From Kitasatospora phosalacinea (GTDB lineage Bacteria; Actinomycetota; Actinomycetes; Streptomycetales; Streptomycetaceae): 55,570 bases of DNA. Position numbers and translations under genes: made by a program. The notes beneath the pieces are model-generated. The model ran no database searches, had not been told where the DNA came from, and was given only the letters and a program-made list of their open reading frames with translations. Of this stretch, positions 7,169 to 18,519 are shown piece after piece; the first letter of the stretch is position 1, and every line of letters starts with the position of its first letter. The stretch is taken from positions 1 to 55,570 of the forward strand of contig NZ_JNYE01000040.1 in assembly GCF_000717185.1 (NCBI RefSeq). The letters are read 5' to 3'.

Positions 7169-8131
7169 TCACAGGTCGAGCACCAGCCGCTCCCCCAGGC
7201 AGCGCGAGACGCAGACCATCATGCTGGCGGACTCCGCCCGCTCCGCCTCGGTGAGCAGCGAGTCGCGGTGCTCGGGGTGCCCGTCCAGGACGTCGGTCTC
7301 GCACGTCCCGCAGGTGCCCTGCCCGCAGGAGTAGAGGACGTCGACCCCCGCCCCGCGGACGGTGTCGAGCACCGAGGCGTCCGCGGGCACGGTCAGGGTG
7401 AGCCCGGAGCGGGCCAGCACCAGGGTGAAGGCGCGCTCCGGCCCGGCGCCCGCGGGTTCGCGCGGCCGGAACCGCTCGACGTGCGCGGGCGGCCGCCCGG
7501 CCTGTGCGCGGTGCCGTTCGACGGCCTCCAGCAGCGGGAGGGGGCCGCAGCAGTAGACCTCGGCCCGGCCGTCCAGGGCGTCGAGGTGGGCGGCCAGGTC
7601 GGGCCGGGCCGTCTCGTCCCGGGGCCGGAGCAGGACGCGCGGCCCGTAGCGGTCGGCGAGGTGCCCGGCGAAGGCCATCGTGGCGCGGGAGCGGCCGACG
7701 TAGAGCAGGTTCCAGTCGGCGCCGGCCGCTTCGGCGGCGGCGAGCATCGGCACCAGCGGCGTGATCCCGATGCCGCCCGCGACGAACAGGTACCGCGGGG
7801 CGGGCAGCAGCGCGAAGTGGTTGCGCGGGCCCCGCGCCCGGACGGCCGCGCCCTCGTGGAGCGCGTCGTGGACGTGGGCGGAGCCGCCGCGCCCGCCAGG
7901 TTCGCGCCGCACGGCGACGGTCCAGGCGGCGGCGTCGGCCGGGTCCCCGCACAGCGAGTACTGGCGTTCCAGCCCGTCGCCGAGCAGCAGGTCGAGGTGG
8001 GCGCCGGGCGTCCAGGCGGGCAGCGAGCCGCCGTCGGGGCGGGCCAGGGTGAGCGAGACGACGCCCTCGGCCTCGTCCCGGCGGCCGGTGACGAGCAGGT
8101 CCAGGGTCGGTTCGGGCGCGGTCACGGCCAT
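7169..8131 (-). CDS. vanB: VanB-like oxidoreductase (FMN/FAD-NAD plus C-terminal 2Fe-2S)
   Basis: This is a 320-residue reductase of the phthalate dioxygenase reductase/VanB class. It has a flavin-binding barrel (RQYSLCG-type motif, here ERQYSLCGDP, near residue 65), an NAD domain (VAGGIGITPLVPML near 125) and a C-terminal plant-type ferredoxin with YSCGQGTCGTCE (CX4CX2C) plus a late Cys in MMVCVSRC. It transfers electrons from NAD(P)H to the Rieske oxygenase encoded two genes upstream. The ATG at 8131 has GGAAGGAG before it and overlaps the end of the small intervening gene. Vanillate O-demethylation fits the neighbouring hydroxycinnamate genes. Other methoxy-aryl substrates are possible. 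Confidence 0.85.
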   Translation of the reverse strand: MAVTAPEPTLDLLVTGRRDEAEGVVSLTLARPDGGSLPAWTPGAHLDLLLGDGLERQYSLCGDPADAAAWTVAVRREPGGRGGSAHVHDALHEGAAVRARGPRNHFALLPAPRYLFVAGGIGITPLVPMLAAAEAAGADWNLLYVGRSRATMAFAGHLADRYGPRVLLRPRDETARPDLAAHLDALDGRAEVYCCGPLPLLEAVERHRAQAGRPPAHVERFRPREPAGAGPERAFTLVLARSGLTLTVPADASVLDTVRGAGVDVLYSCGQGTCGTCETDVLDGHPEHRDSLLTEAERAESASMMVCVSRCLGERLVLDL

Positions 8132-8301
8132 TCTCCTTCCGGCGGCGGGGCGGCGTGGCGGGGGTGGTCGAGCAGCCAGGTCCACGCGGCGACCGGGTCC
8201 GGCAGGCTGCGGTGCGCGCCGCAGGAGCAGCGGGCGTCCAGCACGTCGCCGCCGGGCAGCCAGGCGACGCGGTACACCCGGCGCTCCGGGCCGCCGCTCA
8301 C
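8122..8301 (-). CDS. Small coupled protein between vanA and vanB, unknown function
   Basis: This 59-residue open frame has a GTG start at 8301 that overlaps the oxygenase stop as GTGA. Its own stop lies 10 bases inside the start region of the reductase, so it is tightly coupled on both sides. The sequence has a CSC pair (DARCSCGAH), several Trp residues (VAWLPG, AAWTWLLDH) and an acidic end. It is too short for a ferredoxin. I do not recognise the family. A metal- or cofactor-handling helper for the Rieske enzyme is conceivable but unsupported. The overlaps argue that it is a real gene. Confidence 0.6.
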   Translation of the reverse strand: MSGGPERRVYRVAWLPGGDVLDARCSCGAHRSLPDPVAAWTWLLDHPRHAAPPPEGEWP

Positions 8302-9326
8302 GCGCCGGCCCGGTCGGTGCCCGCGGCGGCCAGCGCGGCGAGGATCCGGCGGGCGGCCAGCGCGCCGGTGTCGATGTTGATGCTGAGCTCCTGGTAGGGG
8401 CCGGGCTCGCTGTCCAGGGCCCGCTGCAGCAGGTTGAGGGCGTCGACGTCCTGCATGACCACGGTGTGGTTGAAGTCCCGCAGGAACGCGGTGACGTCCT
8501 CGTCGCCGAGCGCGAAGTCCCGCGAGACGGCCCAGAAGTCGTAGACCTTGCCGGGCTCCGACGGGGTGATCGCGTAGGTGATCTCGGTGCGGAAGACCGG
8601 CGCGGACTGCCCGACCGGGGTGATCCGGCTGTGCAGCAGGTACAGGCAGGGCGCGAAGTACTCGATGTCCTGGAGCCGGCTGATCCGGCCCTCGATGCCG
8701 GTGGAGCGGGCGTAGAACGGCGGGCACTCCGCGTCGGGCATGTGCCGCGAGACCCGGACGACGCCCGCCTCCTCGTCCACCTCGGTGGTGATCGGGGTGG
8801 CGGCCACCTCGGGGGTGCCGATGTACCCGCCGTGCAGGTACGTCTCGTGCGAGAGGTCGAGCAGGTTGTCCACCAGCAGGCCGTAGTCGGCGTCGATCGG
8901 CTCCATGCCGCGCACCGTCGTCATCGCCGGGTCGGCCAGGTGCGGGGCGCGCGGGACGCGGCTCCCGTCGGCGGCGGACGGGTCGCCGACCCAGATCCAC
9001 ACCAGCGAGTCCTGCTCGACGACGGGGTAGGCGGCGACCCGCGCGGTGCGCGGGACCCGGGTCTGCCCGGGGACGGAGACGCAGGCGCCGGTGCGGTCGT
9101 AGGTGAAGCCGTGGTAGCCGCACGTGATCGCGTCGCCCTCGCGGCGGCTCTCGGAGAGCGGGAAGCGACGGTGCACGCAGCGGTCCGCCAGGGCGACCGC
9201 CCGGCCGTCCTGCTGCGCGCGGTAGAGCACCACGGGCTCGCCGAGGATCGTGCGGCCGAGCAGTTCCTCGCCGACTTCGGCCGCGTACGCGGCGACGTAC
9301 CACTGGTTGCGGGCGAACTGTGTCAT
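8298..9326 (-). CDS. vanA: VanA-like Rieske oxygenase (vanillate O-demethylase oxygenase subunit)
   Basis: This is a 342-residue Rieske non-haem iron oxygenase. The [2Fe-2S] ligands are CVH near residue 48 and CGYH about 18 residues later. The mononuclear iron site is DLSHETYLH near residue 155. The N terminus FARNQWYVAAYAAEVGEELLGRTI (quoted only in part as evidence of family) is typical of VanA rather than of two-subunit ring hydroxylases, and no beta subunit gene is present. It is co-transcribed with the small protein and the reductase. With the nearby ferulate-type pathway it should convert vanillate to protocatechuate plus formaldehyde. The precise substrate is inferred. Confidence 0.85.
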   Translation of the reverse strand: MTQFARNQWYVAAYAAEVGEELLGRTILGEPVVLYRAQQDGRAVALADRCVHRRFPLSESRREGDAITCGYHGFTYDRTGACVSVPGQTRVPRTARVAAYPVVEQDSLVWIWVGDPSAADGSRVPRAPHLADPAMTTVRGMEPIDADYGLLVDNLLDLSHETYLHGGYIGTPEVAATPITTEVDEEAGVVRVSRHMPDAECPPFYARSTGIEGRISRLQDIEYFAPCLYLLHSRITPVGQSAPVFRTEITYAITPSEPGKVYDFWAVSRDFALGDEDVTAFLRDFNHTVVMQDVDALNLLQRALDSEPGPYQELSINIDTGALAARRILAALAAAGTDRAGA

Positions 9327-9409
9327 GGGAGCCGTCCCTGGAATGGTGGGGGTGCAGCGGGATGCGACGAGGCTCCCAGCGCCCCCGCGGGCCGACAACG
9401 GGACTTCCG

Positions 9410-10237
9410 TCAGGCGAAAGGCTCCGCCCGGCCGGTCGTCGGGGCCCGGTCGGCGGCCCGCGTCGCGCCGGCACCCGGCGGGGACCGCCGGACGGGCCCC
9501 AGTGCCCGGGAGATGCCGCGCGCCGCGAGCCGCACGGCGGGGCCGAGCGCGGCGGCGCTGCCCGGGGCGCGCACCACGACGGAGACCGCCGCGACCACCT
9601 CGCCGCCCGGGCCGCGGACCGGGGCCGCCACCGACAGCGCGTCCTCGGTGACCTGGCGGTCGCTCACCGCCAGCCCGGTGGTGCGGACCTGGGCCAGCAT
9701 CCGCCGCAGCCGCTCCGGGTCGGTGACCGTCCAGGGGGTGAAGGCGGCGAGTTCGGCCGCCAGGTACGCCTCCTGGAAGGCGGCCGGGGCGTGCGCGAGC
9801 AGGGCCAGGCCGACGCCGGTCGCGTGCAGCGGCCAGTGCGCGCCGAGCCGGGTGCGCACGCCGACCGAGGAGCGGCCGGCCAGGCGTTCCACGTAGACCG
9901 CGTCGCCGTCCTCCCGGACCGCGAGTTGCACGTTCTCGCGGGTCGCCTCGTACAGGTCCTCCAGGAACGGCAGGGCGGCCTCGCGCAGCACCGGTCCGCG
10001 CGGGGCGAGCGTGCCGAGTTCGAACAGGCGCAGTCCGACGTGGTAGACGCCGTCGGCGTCGCGCTCCAGCGCGCCCCAGCCGGCGAGCTCGGACAGCAGC
10101 CGGTGCGCGGTGGGCAGGGAGAGCCCGGCGCGCCGGCTGATCTCGGTGAGCGTGAGGGCGGGGGCCGCCCGGTCGAAGGCGGCCAGGACGGACAGCAGCC
10201 GTCCGGCGGCGGTGGTGGCCGGTGCCTGGAGGGTCAT
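9410..10237 (-). CDS. IclR-family transcriptional regulator
   Basis: This 275-residue protein has an N-terminal helix-turn-helix (LTEISRRAGLSLPTAHRLLSEL) and a C-terminal effector domain containing HATGVGLALLAH and an RQVTEDALSVAAPVRG segment. IclR proteins often sense aromatic acids such as protocatechuate or p-hydroxybenzoate. It lies upstream of the Rieske gene in the same direction with an 83-base gap, so it probably controls vanAB, possibly from within the same transcript. It faces away from the GH9 cellulase. I see no palindrome in the 83-base gap that I would name as its operator. Confidence 0.85.
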   Translation of the reverse strand: MTLQAPATTAAGRLLSVLAAFDRAAPALTLTEISRRAGLSLPTAHRLLSELAGWGALERDADGVYHVGLRLFELGTLAPRGPVLREAALPFLEDLYEATRENVQLAVREDGDAVYVERLAGRSSVGVRTRLGAHWPLHATGVGLALLAHAPAAFQEAYLAAELAAFTPWTVTDPERLRRMLAQVRTTGLAVSDRQVTEDALSVAAPVRGPGGEVVAAVSVVVRAPGSAAALGPAVRLAARGISRALGPVRRSPPGAGATRAADRAPTTGRAEPFA

Positions 10238-10425
10238 GGGCGCGACCGTAGGGCATCGGAGCGCATCCGAACAGGGGCGGGCGCGGTGGGCGTGACCAGT
10301 GCGGATGGTGTCCGCCGCCGGTCCGTCGGCGCCGGGAGCGGCTCCGCCTGCCGTTCCGGCGCCAACTCGCTTCCGTTTACCGCCTCTTGACGTGCCCACC
10401 GCTCGGCTGGCTTCATTGGGGCGGA

Positions 10426-10439
10426 TGGGAGCGCTCCCA
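10426..10439. promoter_or_regulatory. CebR-type operator TGGGAGCGCTCCCA
   Basis: This is a perfect 14-bp palindrome matching the operator described for CebR, the cellobiose-responsive LacI-family repressor of streptomycetes. It lies 58 bases before the GH9 cellulase start. No cebR or cebEFG gene is in the window, so the repressor must be encoded elsewhere. The same box is found at the beta-glucosidase gene at 25861. Confidence 0.85.
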
Positions 10440-10497
10440 CCCCTAGCGGGCTCCCACCACCCCTGCACCTGTCCCCCACACAGGAAGGCTCCCACCC

Positions 10498-12978
10498 GTG
10501 CCTCCGATCCCCTCCGGCCGCGGGCTCCCCCGGCGCGCGGCCGCCGTGCTGACCGGCCTGGCCCTGGCCGCCGGTGGCGTCACCGCCACCGCGCTCGCCC
10601 CGGCGACCGCCGGTGCCGCCACCGTCTCCGCGGCCGCCGACTTCCCCGTCCGGGTCAACCAGCTCGGCTACCTGCCGGACGGCCCCAAGCGGGCCACCGT
10701 GGTCAGCTCGGCGACCTCCCCGCTCGCCTGGCAGCTGCGCGACTCCTCCGGCGCGCAGGTCGCGGCCGGCACCACCACCGTGCACGGCGCCGACCAGGCC
10801 TCCGGCCAGTCCACCCACCTGGTGGACTTCGGCGCCTACACCGGTACCGGCAGCGGCTTCACGCTGGTCGTCGGCGGCCTGGCCAGCCACCCGTTCGACA
10901 TCTCGGCCGGGCTGTACGACGGGCTGCGCTCCGACAGCCTGAACTTCTTCTACCAGCAGCGCAGCGGCCTCGCGATCGACGCGAACCTCGCGGGCGGCAG
11001 CGCGTACGCCCGCCCCGCCGGGCACCTGGGGGTGGCCCCGAACAAGGGCGACACCAGCGTGCCGTGCCAGGCCGGGGTGTGCGACTACCGGCTGGACGTC
11101 CGCGGCGGCTGGTACGACGCGGGCGACCAGGGCAAGTACGTGGTCAACGGCGGCATCGCGACCTGGGAGCTGGTCAACTCCTTCGAGCGGGCCCGCCGTT
11201 CGGGCGGCGACGCGGCCCTCGGCGACTCCACGCTGCGGGTGCCCGAGCGCGGCAACGGGGTGCCGGACGTGCTGGACGAGGCCCGCTGGGAGCTGGACTT
11301 CCTGCTGCGGATGCAGGTCCCGGACGGCAAGCCGATGGCCGGGATGGCCTTCCACAAGATCCACGACGCGCAGTGGACCGGCCTGCCGACCCGCCCCGAA
11401 CTCGACGACCAGCAGCGCGAGTTGCACAAGCCGTCGACCGCCGCCACGCTCAACCTGGCCGCCACCGCGGCCCAGTGCGCCCGGGTCTACGCACCGTACG
11501 ACTCCGCCTTCGCCGCCCGCTGCCTGGACGCGGCCCGCCGCGCCTGGACGGCCGCCAAGGCCAACCCGAACGTGCTCGCCCCGGCCACCGACAGCACCGG
11601 CGGCGGCGCCTACGAGGACGCCGACGTCTCCGACGAGTTCTACTGGGCGGCGGCCGAACTCCTCGCCACCACCGGCGAGTCGCAGTACCGGGACGCGGTC
11701 ACCTCCTCCGCGCAGCACACCAAGCCGGTGGACGCCTTCTGGTGGGGCGGCACCGCGACGCTCGGCCGGATCACCCTGGCCACCGTGCCCGGCGTGGCGC
11801 TGCCCGCCGACGACGTGACCCGGCTGCGCGGCCTGCTGACCACCGCCGCCGACGGCTACCTGTCCACCATGGGCGGCCAGGGCTACGCGGTGCCGCTCGC
11901 CCCCGACGGCTACGTGTGGGGCTCCAACAGCTCGGTCGCCAACAACGCGATCGTGCTGGGCGTCGCCTACGAGCTGACCGGCGCCGCCCGCTACCGCACC
12001 GGCGCGCTGGAGACGATGGACTACCTGCTGGGCCGCAACGCCCTGGACCGCTCGTACGTGAGCGGCTACGGCGAGCGCGCCTCGGAGAACGAGCACCACC
12101 GCTTCTGGGCGCACCAGAACGACGCCTCGCTCCCGCACCCGCCGGCCGGCTCCTTCGCGGGCGGCCCCAACTCCGGCCTCCAGGACCCGATCGCCGAGGC
12201 CCAGCTGGCGGGCTGCGCACCGGCGGCCTGCTACGTCGACGACATCGGCTCGTACTCCACCAACGAGGTGGCGATCAACTGGAACGCCTCGCTGGCCTGG
12301 CTGGCCTCGTTCGCCGCCGAGCGGCGCGCGGCCCCGGCGACGCCCGCCGTGCAGGTGGCCCCGGCGGCGGTGACCGTCCCCGAGGGCGGTTCGGCGTCGG
12401 TCGCGGTGAAGCTCTCGGCCGCGCCCGCCCAGAACGTGACGGTGACGGTCACCCGCACCTCGGGCGACACCGACCTGTCGGCCACCGCCTCCTCGCTGGT
12501 CTTCACCCCCGCCAACTGGGCCACCGCGCAGCAGCTCCCGCTGTCGGCGGCGCAGGACGCGGACACCGCGGCGGGCAGCGCGCTGTTCACCCTCGGCGGC
12601 TCCGGCGTCCAGTCGGCGACCTTCACGGCCACCGAGGCGGACGACGACACCGCGCCCCCCGCGGCGTCCTGCGCGGTGGCGTACAGGGTGGACAGCTCCT
12701 GGGGCAACGGGTTCACCGCGACGGTGACGGTGAAGAACACCGGCGCCTCCACCGTCTCCGGCTGGACGCTCGGCTGGAGCTACGACGGCAACCAGCGGAT
12801 CACCAACGCGTGGAACGCGACGGTCTCCCAGGTCGGCAGCACCGTGACCGTGCGGGACGCCGGGTGGAACGGCACCCTGGCGCCCGGCGCGAGCGCGAGC
12901 TTCGGCTTCCAGGCCACGTACTCCGGCTCCAACGCGGCACCGACCCGGTTCACCGTGAACGGCGCCGACTGCACCTGA
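10498..12978 (+). CDS. Secreted GH9 endoglucanase with CBM2
   Basis: This is an 826-residue modular cellulase. A signal peptide occupies about residues 1-40 (ending AGAA). It is followed by the Ig-like domain typical of GH9 ([12 protein letters not shown]) and the catalytic domain at about 135-615, with [13 protein letters not shown] carrying the catalytic Asp pair and the late Glu in [10 protein letters not shown] Calx-beta-like domain follows at about 625-720, then a C-terminal CBM2 bracketed by Cys residues ([17 protein letters not shown] to GADCT). The start is GTG with AGGAAGG upstream. A CebR-type box controls the promoter, so induction by cello-oligosaccharides is expected. It should hydrolyse amorphous or crystalline cellulose. 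Confidence 0.95.
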   Translation: MPPIPSGRGLPRRAAAVLTGLALAAGGVTATALAPATAGAATVSAAADFPVRVNQLGYLPDGPKRATVVSSATSPLAWQLRDSSGAQVAAGTTTVHGADQASGQSTHLVDFGAYTGTGSGFTLVVGGLASHPFDISAGLYDGLRSDSLNFFYQQRSGLAIDANLAGGSAYARPAGHLGVAPNKGDTSVPCQAGVCDYRLDVRGGWYDAGDQGKYVVNGGIATWELVNSFERARRSGGDAALGDSTLRVPERGNGVPDVLDEARWELDFLLRMQVPDGKPMAGMAFHKIHDAQWTGLPTRPELDDQQRELHKPSTAATLNLAATAAQCARVYAPYDSAFAARCLDAARRAWTAAKANPNVLAPATDSTGGGAYEDADVSDEFYWAAAELLATTGESQYRDAVTSSAQHTKPVDAFWWGGTATLGRITLATVPGVALPADDVTRLRGLLTTAADGYLSTMGGQGYAVPLAPDGYVWGSNSSVANNAIVLGVAYELTGAARYRTGALETMDYLLGRNALDRSYVSGYGERASENEHHRFWAHQNDASLPHPPAGSFAGGPNSGLQDPIAEAQLAGCAPAACYVDDIGSYSTNEVAINWNASLAWLASFAAERRAAPATPAVQVAPAAVTVPEGGSASVAVKLSAAPAQNVTVTVTRTSGDTDLSATASSLVFTPANWATAQQLPLSAAQDADTAAGSALFTLGGSGVQSATFTATEADDDTAPPAASCAVAYRVDSSWGNGFTATVTVKNTGASTVSGWTLGWSYDGNQRITNAWNATVSQVGSTVTVRDAGWNGTLAPGASASFGFQATYSGSNAAPTRFTVNGADCT

Positions 12979-12983
12979 GCACG

Positions 12984-13023
12984 GGCCCGGCCGCCGACCC
13001 CCGCGGGGGTCGGCGGCCGGGCC
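12984..13023. terminator. Bidirectional hairpin between GH9 and the esterase
   Basis: GGCCCGGCCGCCGACCCCC (12984-13002) pairs with 13005-13023 over 19 perfect base pairs with a 2-base loop. It lies between the convergent GH9 and esterase stops. Confidence 0.85.
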
Positions 13024-13068
13024 GTCAGGCCGTCAGGCCGTCAGGGCGTCAGGGCGTCAGGGCGTCAG
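13022..13068. repeat. 8-bp tandem repeats SCGTCAGG running into the esterase stop codon
   Basis: Three CCGTCAGG units are followed by three GCGTCAGG units, the last one incomplete, at 13022-13068. The last unit supplies the TGA stop (13067-13065 on the minus strand) of the esterase gene. Confidence 0.85.
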
Positions 13069-14411
13069 CCCAGCTTCCACTGCTGGTTGCTGCCGCCGCT
13101 GCAGGACCACAGCTGGACGGGCGTGCCGTCGGCGGTGCCCAGCCCGGCCACGTCCAGGCAGAGCCCCGACTGGACGCCGGTGACGGTGCCGTTCGCGTTG
13201 ACCTGCCACTGCTGGTTGGGCTGGCCGTTGCAGGACCAGACGATCGCCCTGGTCCCGTTGGCGGTGCCCTTGGCCTCGGCGTCCAGGCAGAGCACGGTGC
13301 CGCCGACGGTCACGGTCAGCTGGTTCGACGCCGTGCGGGTCCAGGTCTGGTTCGCGGCGCCGTTGCAGGTGGCGATCTGCTGCTGGGTGCCCGCCGCGGT
13401 GCTCGGGTCGGTCAGGCACTTGCCCGCGCCGACCGCGCGCAGCGCGCCGGTGCCGCCGCCGGAGGGGGCCGCCGCGTCGAGGCCCATGAAGTGGACCGCG
13501 TTGGCGGCCATCCCGGCGCCCTGGACCGGCAGTTGGTGCCCGGCGCCGGAGATGCTGTACGCCTCGACCTGGGTGGTGCCGGAGCCGTTGTTGTAGCGGG
13601 TCCTGGTCCAGCCGGAGGCGGGGGTGTCGGTGGCCGACGGCGTCTGGCTCACGCCGAGGACGTCGGTCCACTGCTTGATCTCTTCGCCGAGGTTGTTGTA
13701 GTTGAGGATGGTGTCGGCGGTGCCGTGCCACAGCTGCACCCGCGGCCGCGGGCCGCTGTAGCCGGGGTAGGCGTTGCGGACCAGGCCGCCCCACTGCTGC
13801 GGGGTCATCGACACCTGCCCCTGCGCGCAGGGGCTGTTCCAGCCGCGCACCGTGCCGGTGTAGAAGCAGTGCTGGGGCACGCCCATGAACGCCGCGCCCG
13901 CCTTGAAGACGTCCGGGTAGTCGGCGAGCATCACGTTGGTCATCATGCCGCCGGAGGACTCGCCGGTGACGTACACGGCGTTGGGGTTGCCGCCGTAGTG
14001 CTGCTCGGTGTAGGTGATCATCGACATCAGCCCGACCGGGTCGCTGCCGCCGCCGCGGGTCAGGGCCTGGTCGGAGGAGACGTCCCAGCAGCTGCCGCTC
14101 GGGTTGGTGGAGGGGTAGATGACCAGGAAGCCGTACCGGTCGGCCAGTTGGCCGAAGTCGGTGCTCGAGTACATGTAGGGGCCGTTGCCCTGGCAGCCGT
14201 GCAGGGCGAGCAGGATCGGCGGGTTGGGCTTGACCGCGGCCGGGACGTACAGGTGCATGGCCAGGCCGGTCGGGTTGGTGCCGAAGCCGGTGACCTGGGT
14301 CAGCGAGGCGGCGGCGGCCTGCGGGGCCGCCTGCAGGCTCAGGCCGACCGCGAGGCCGACCGAGGCGGCGATGCCGAGGAGGCGGGACGTGAGCGAGCGT
14401 GATCGGAACAT
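13065..14411 (-). CDS. Secreted CE1/PHB-depolymerase-like esterase with C-terminal CBM13
   Basis: This is a 448-residue secreted alpha/beta-hydrolase. The signal peptide ends near residue 35 (APQAAAAS). The catalytic domain has ALHGCQGNG (oxyanion region), the nucleophile in GESSGGMMTN, a late Asp in WHGTADTILN and a His in SGAGHQLPVQ. These are features of the esterase family shared by PHB depolymerases, acetylxylan esterases and feruloyl esterases. From about residue 325 a ricin-type CBM13 with repeated QQW/NQTW motifs follows. The ATG at 14411 has GGAGAGG upstream. The xylan-binding module and the divergent GH10 xylanase favour action on acetyl or feruloyl groups of xylan over PHB. Which one cannot be decided here. 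Confidence 0.85.
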   Translation of the reverse strand: MFRSRSLTSRLLGIAASVGLAVGLSLQAAPQAAAASLTQVTGFGTNPTGLAMHLYVPAAVKPNPPILLALHGCQGNGPYMYSSTDFGQLADRYGFLVIYPSTNPSGSCWDVSSDQALTRGGGSDPVGLMSMITYTEQHYGGNPNAVYVTGESSGGMMTNVMLADYPDVFKAGAAFMGVPQHCFYTGTVRGWNSPCAQGQVSMTPQQWGGLVRNAYPGYSGPRPRVQLWHGTADTILNYNNLGEEIKQWTDVLGVSQTPSATDTPASGWTRTRYNNGSGTTQVEAYSISGAGHQLPVQGAGMAANAVHFMGLDAAAPSGGGTGALRAVGAGKCLTDPSTAAGTQQQIATCNGAANQTWTRTASNQLTVTVGGTVLCLDAEAKGTANGTRAIVWSCNGQPNQQWQVNANGTVTGVQSGLCLDVAGLGTADGTPVQLWSCSGGSNQQWKLG

Positions 14412-14741
14412 GGGACCTCTCCGTCGGGGTTGCCGTGCGGGTGAAGGAGGTTCCGGCCGCCGCCGCCGAGAGGACGCTCCCGATGCTCGGGGCGGTCCGC
14501 CGCGGCCGTCAACGGCCTGTGGCGGCCTCGTGGCGGCGGGCCCGGTGGCACCTCCGCGACCTGCGGATCCGCCTCCGGTCGGCCGCCGTTCCCGCCGCGC
14601 GCGGTGAAAGTTGCACGATCCGGCCCGGCGCCCGCCGGGGAGCGGGTGCGCCGTGGAACGGGTGCGCCGGGTGCGCAGGACGGGACGGGTGCGCCGGGTG
14701 GGTCGGGTGCGCCGGGGCCGGGTCGGTCCGGGCCGCCGGGC

Positions 14742-14753
14742 CGAAACTTTTCG
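14742..14753. promoter_or_regulatory. CGAAA/TTTCG xylanase-type element
   Basis: CGAAACTTTTCG is an imperfect form of the CGAAA...TTTCG inverted repeat reported in front of Streptomyces xylanase genes. Similar elements occur at 40812-40823. It could serve the esterase (331 bases away) or the xylanase (557 bases away). Confidence 0.45.
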
Positions 14754-14901
14754 CTTCACCGGTCATGGATTGCCGACCAGCATGGCGGGAGATCGCGGCG
14801 AAGTCCACCGGGGTGCAGTCCACCCCTTGACCTCGCGTCAGCCGACCGGACCCGGACCGGCGGCTGACCGGCCGACTTGCCCGGATCGGGGGAGATGGAT
14901 T

Positions 14902-14965
14902 GTTTCCGATCGTTTCACCGTTCATGTCGAAACCGTTGACAGCCCGTCCGGCGCGGACCAACACT
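14902..14965 (+). promoter_or_regulatory. Possible xylanase promoter with GTTTC/CGAAAC boxes
   Basis: GTTTC occurs at 14902-14906 and 14912-14916, and CGAAAC at 14928-14933. Next comes TTGACA (14936-14941) and, after 18 bases, AACACT (14960-14965). The -35 is consensus but the -10 is poor. If real, the xylanase leader would be about 340 bases long. Confidence 0.35.
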
Positions 14966-15213
14966 GTCGCCATCGACCCGTCCGAGCGGCCCGGGATCGG
15001 AGCCCCGGCCGGGCAGGACCGGGGGCACCAACCCCCTCGGACGACGCGCCCCAGGCACCGGGCCGGTTCCCTCGGCACCGGCAGCCGTCGCGGCGCGCAC
15101 CGACTCCGCCACCCCCTGCGGACCAGGAGCCGGCCGCGCCGGAGGTCGACCGTCCCGTACCCCCGTTGGAGGTTCTCCCGGACCGCCAGGAAGGACACCT
15201 GCTCCCCCCGTGA

Positions 15214-16791
<1,578 letters not shown>

Positions 16792-16853
16792 GCTGAGCGG
16801 CCCCGGCTCCGAACGGCCCCGGCCCCGAGCCGCCCCGGCCCCGCTCCCCGGCT

Positions 16854-16885
16854 CCGGAGTCCGTCCCGTCGCGGACGGGCTCCGG
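16854..16885 (+). terminator. Hairpin after the GH10 gene
   Basis: CCGGAGTCCGTCC (16854-16866) pairs with GGACGGGCTCCGG (16873-16885), 13 pairs including one G-T, with a 6-base loop. Confidence 0.7.
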
Positions 16886-16932
16886 GGCCACCGCCCCACC
16901 CCCCCCTGACGCTGTCGCCCGGCGGTGCTGAT

Positions 16933-18447
<1,515 letters not shown>

Positions 18448-18470
18448 CCCGTCCCGCCACCGCGCGCACC

Positions 18471-18499
18471 GGGCCCCGGCCGTCCATCGGCCGGGGCCC
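18471..18499. terminator. Bidirectional hairpin between GH62 and the binding-protein gene
   Basis: GGGCCCCGGCCG (18471-18482) pairs with CGGCCGGGGCCC (18488-18499) over 12 perfect pairs with a 5-base loop, between two convergent genes. Confidence 0.85.
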
Positions 18500-18519
18500 T
18501 TCCGCGTGCGGTGGCGGGA

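Noticed and set aside
8298..9326. The Rieske protein considered as a ring-hydroxylating dioxygenase alpha subunit
   Set aside because: It is too short at 342 residues, has no beta subunit gene next to it, and its N terminus and iron site look like VanA-type demethylases.
10299..14402. A plus-strand open frame of about 1370 codons covering GH9 and the esterase
   Set aside because: It is out of frame with the GH9 gene and antisense to the esterase, both clearly recognisable. It is a shadow frame.
13065..14411. The esterase considered as a true PHB depolymerase
   Set aside because: The attached CBM13 and the xylanase neighbours point to a polysaccharide substrate. Kept as an alternative only.
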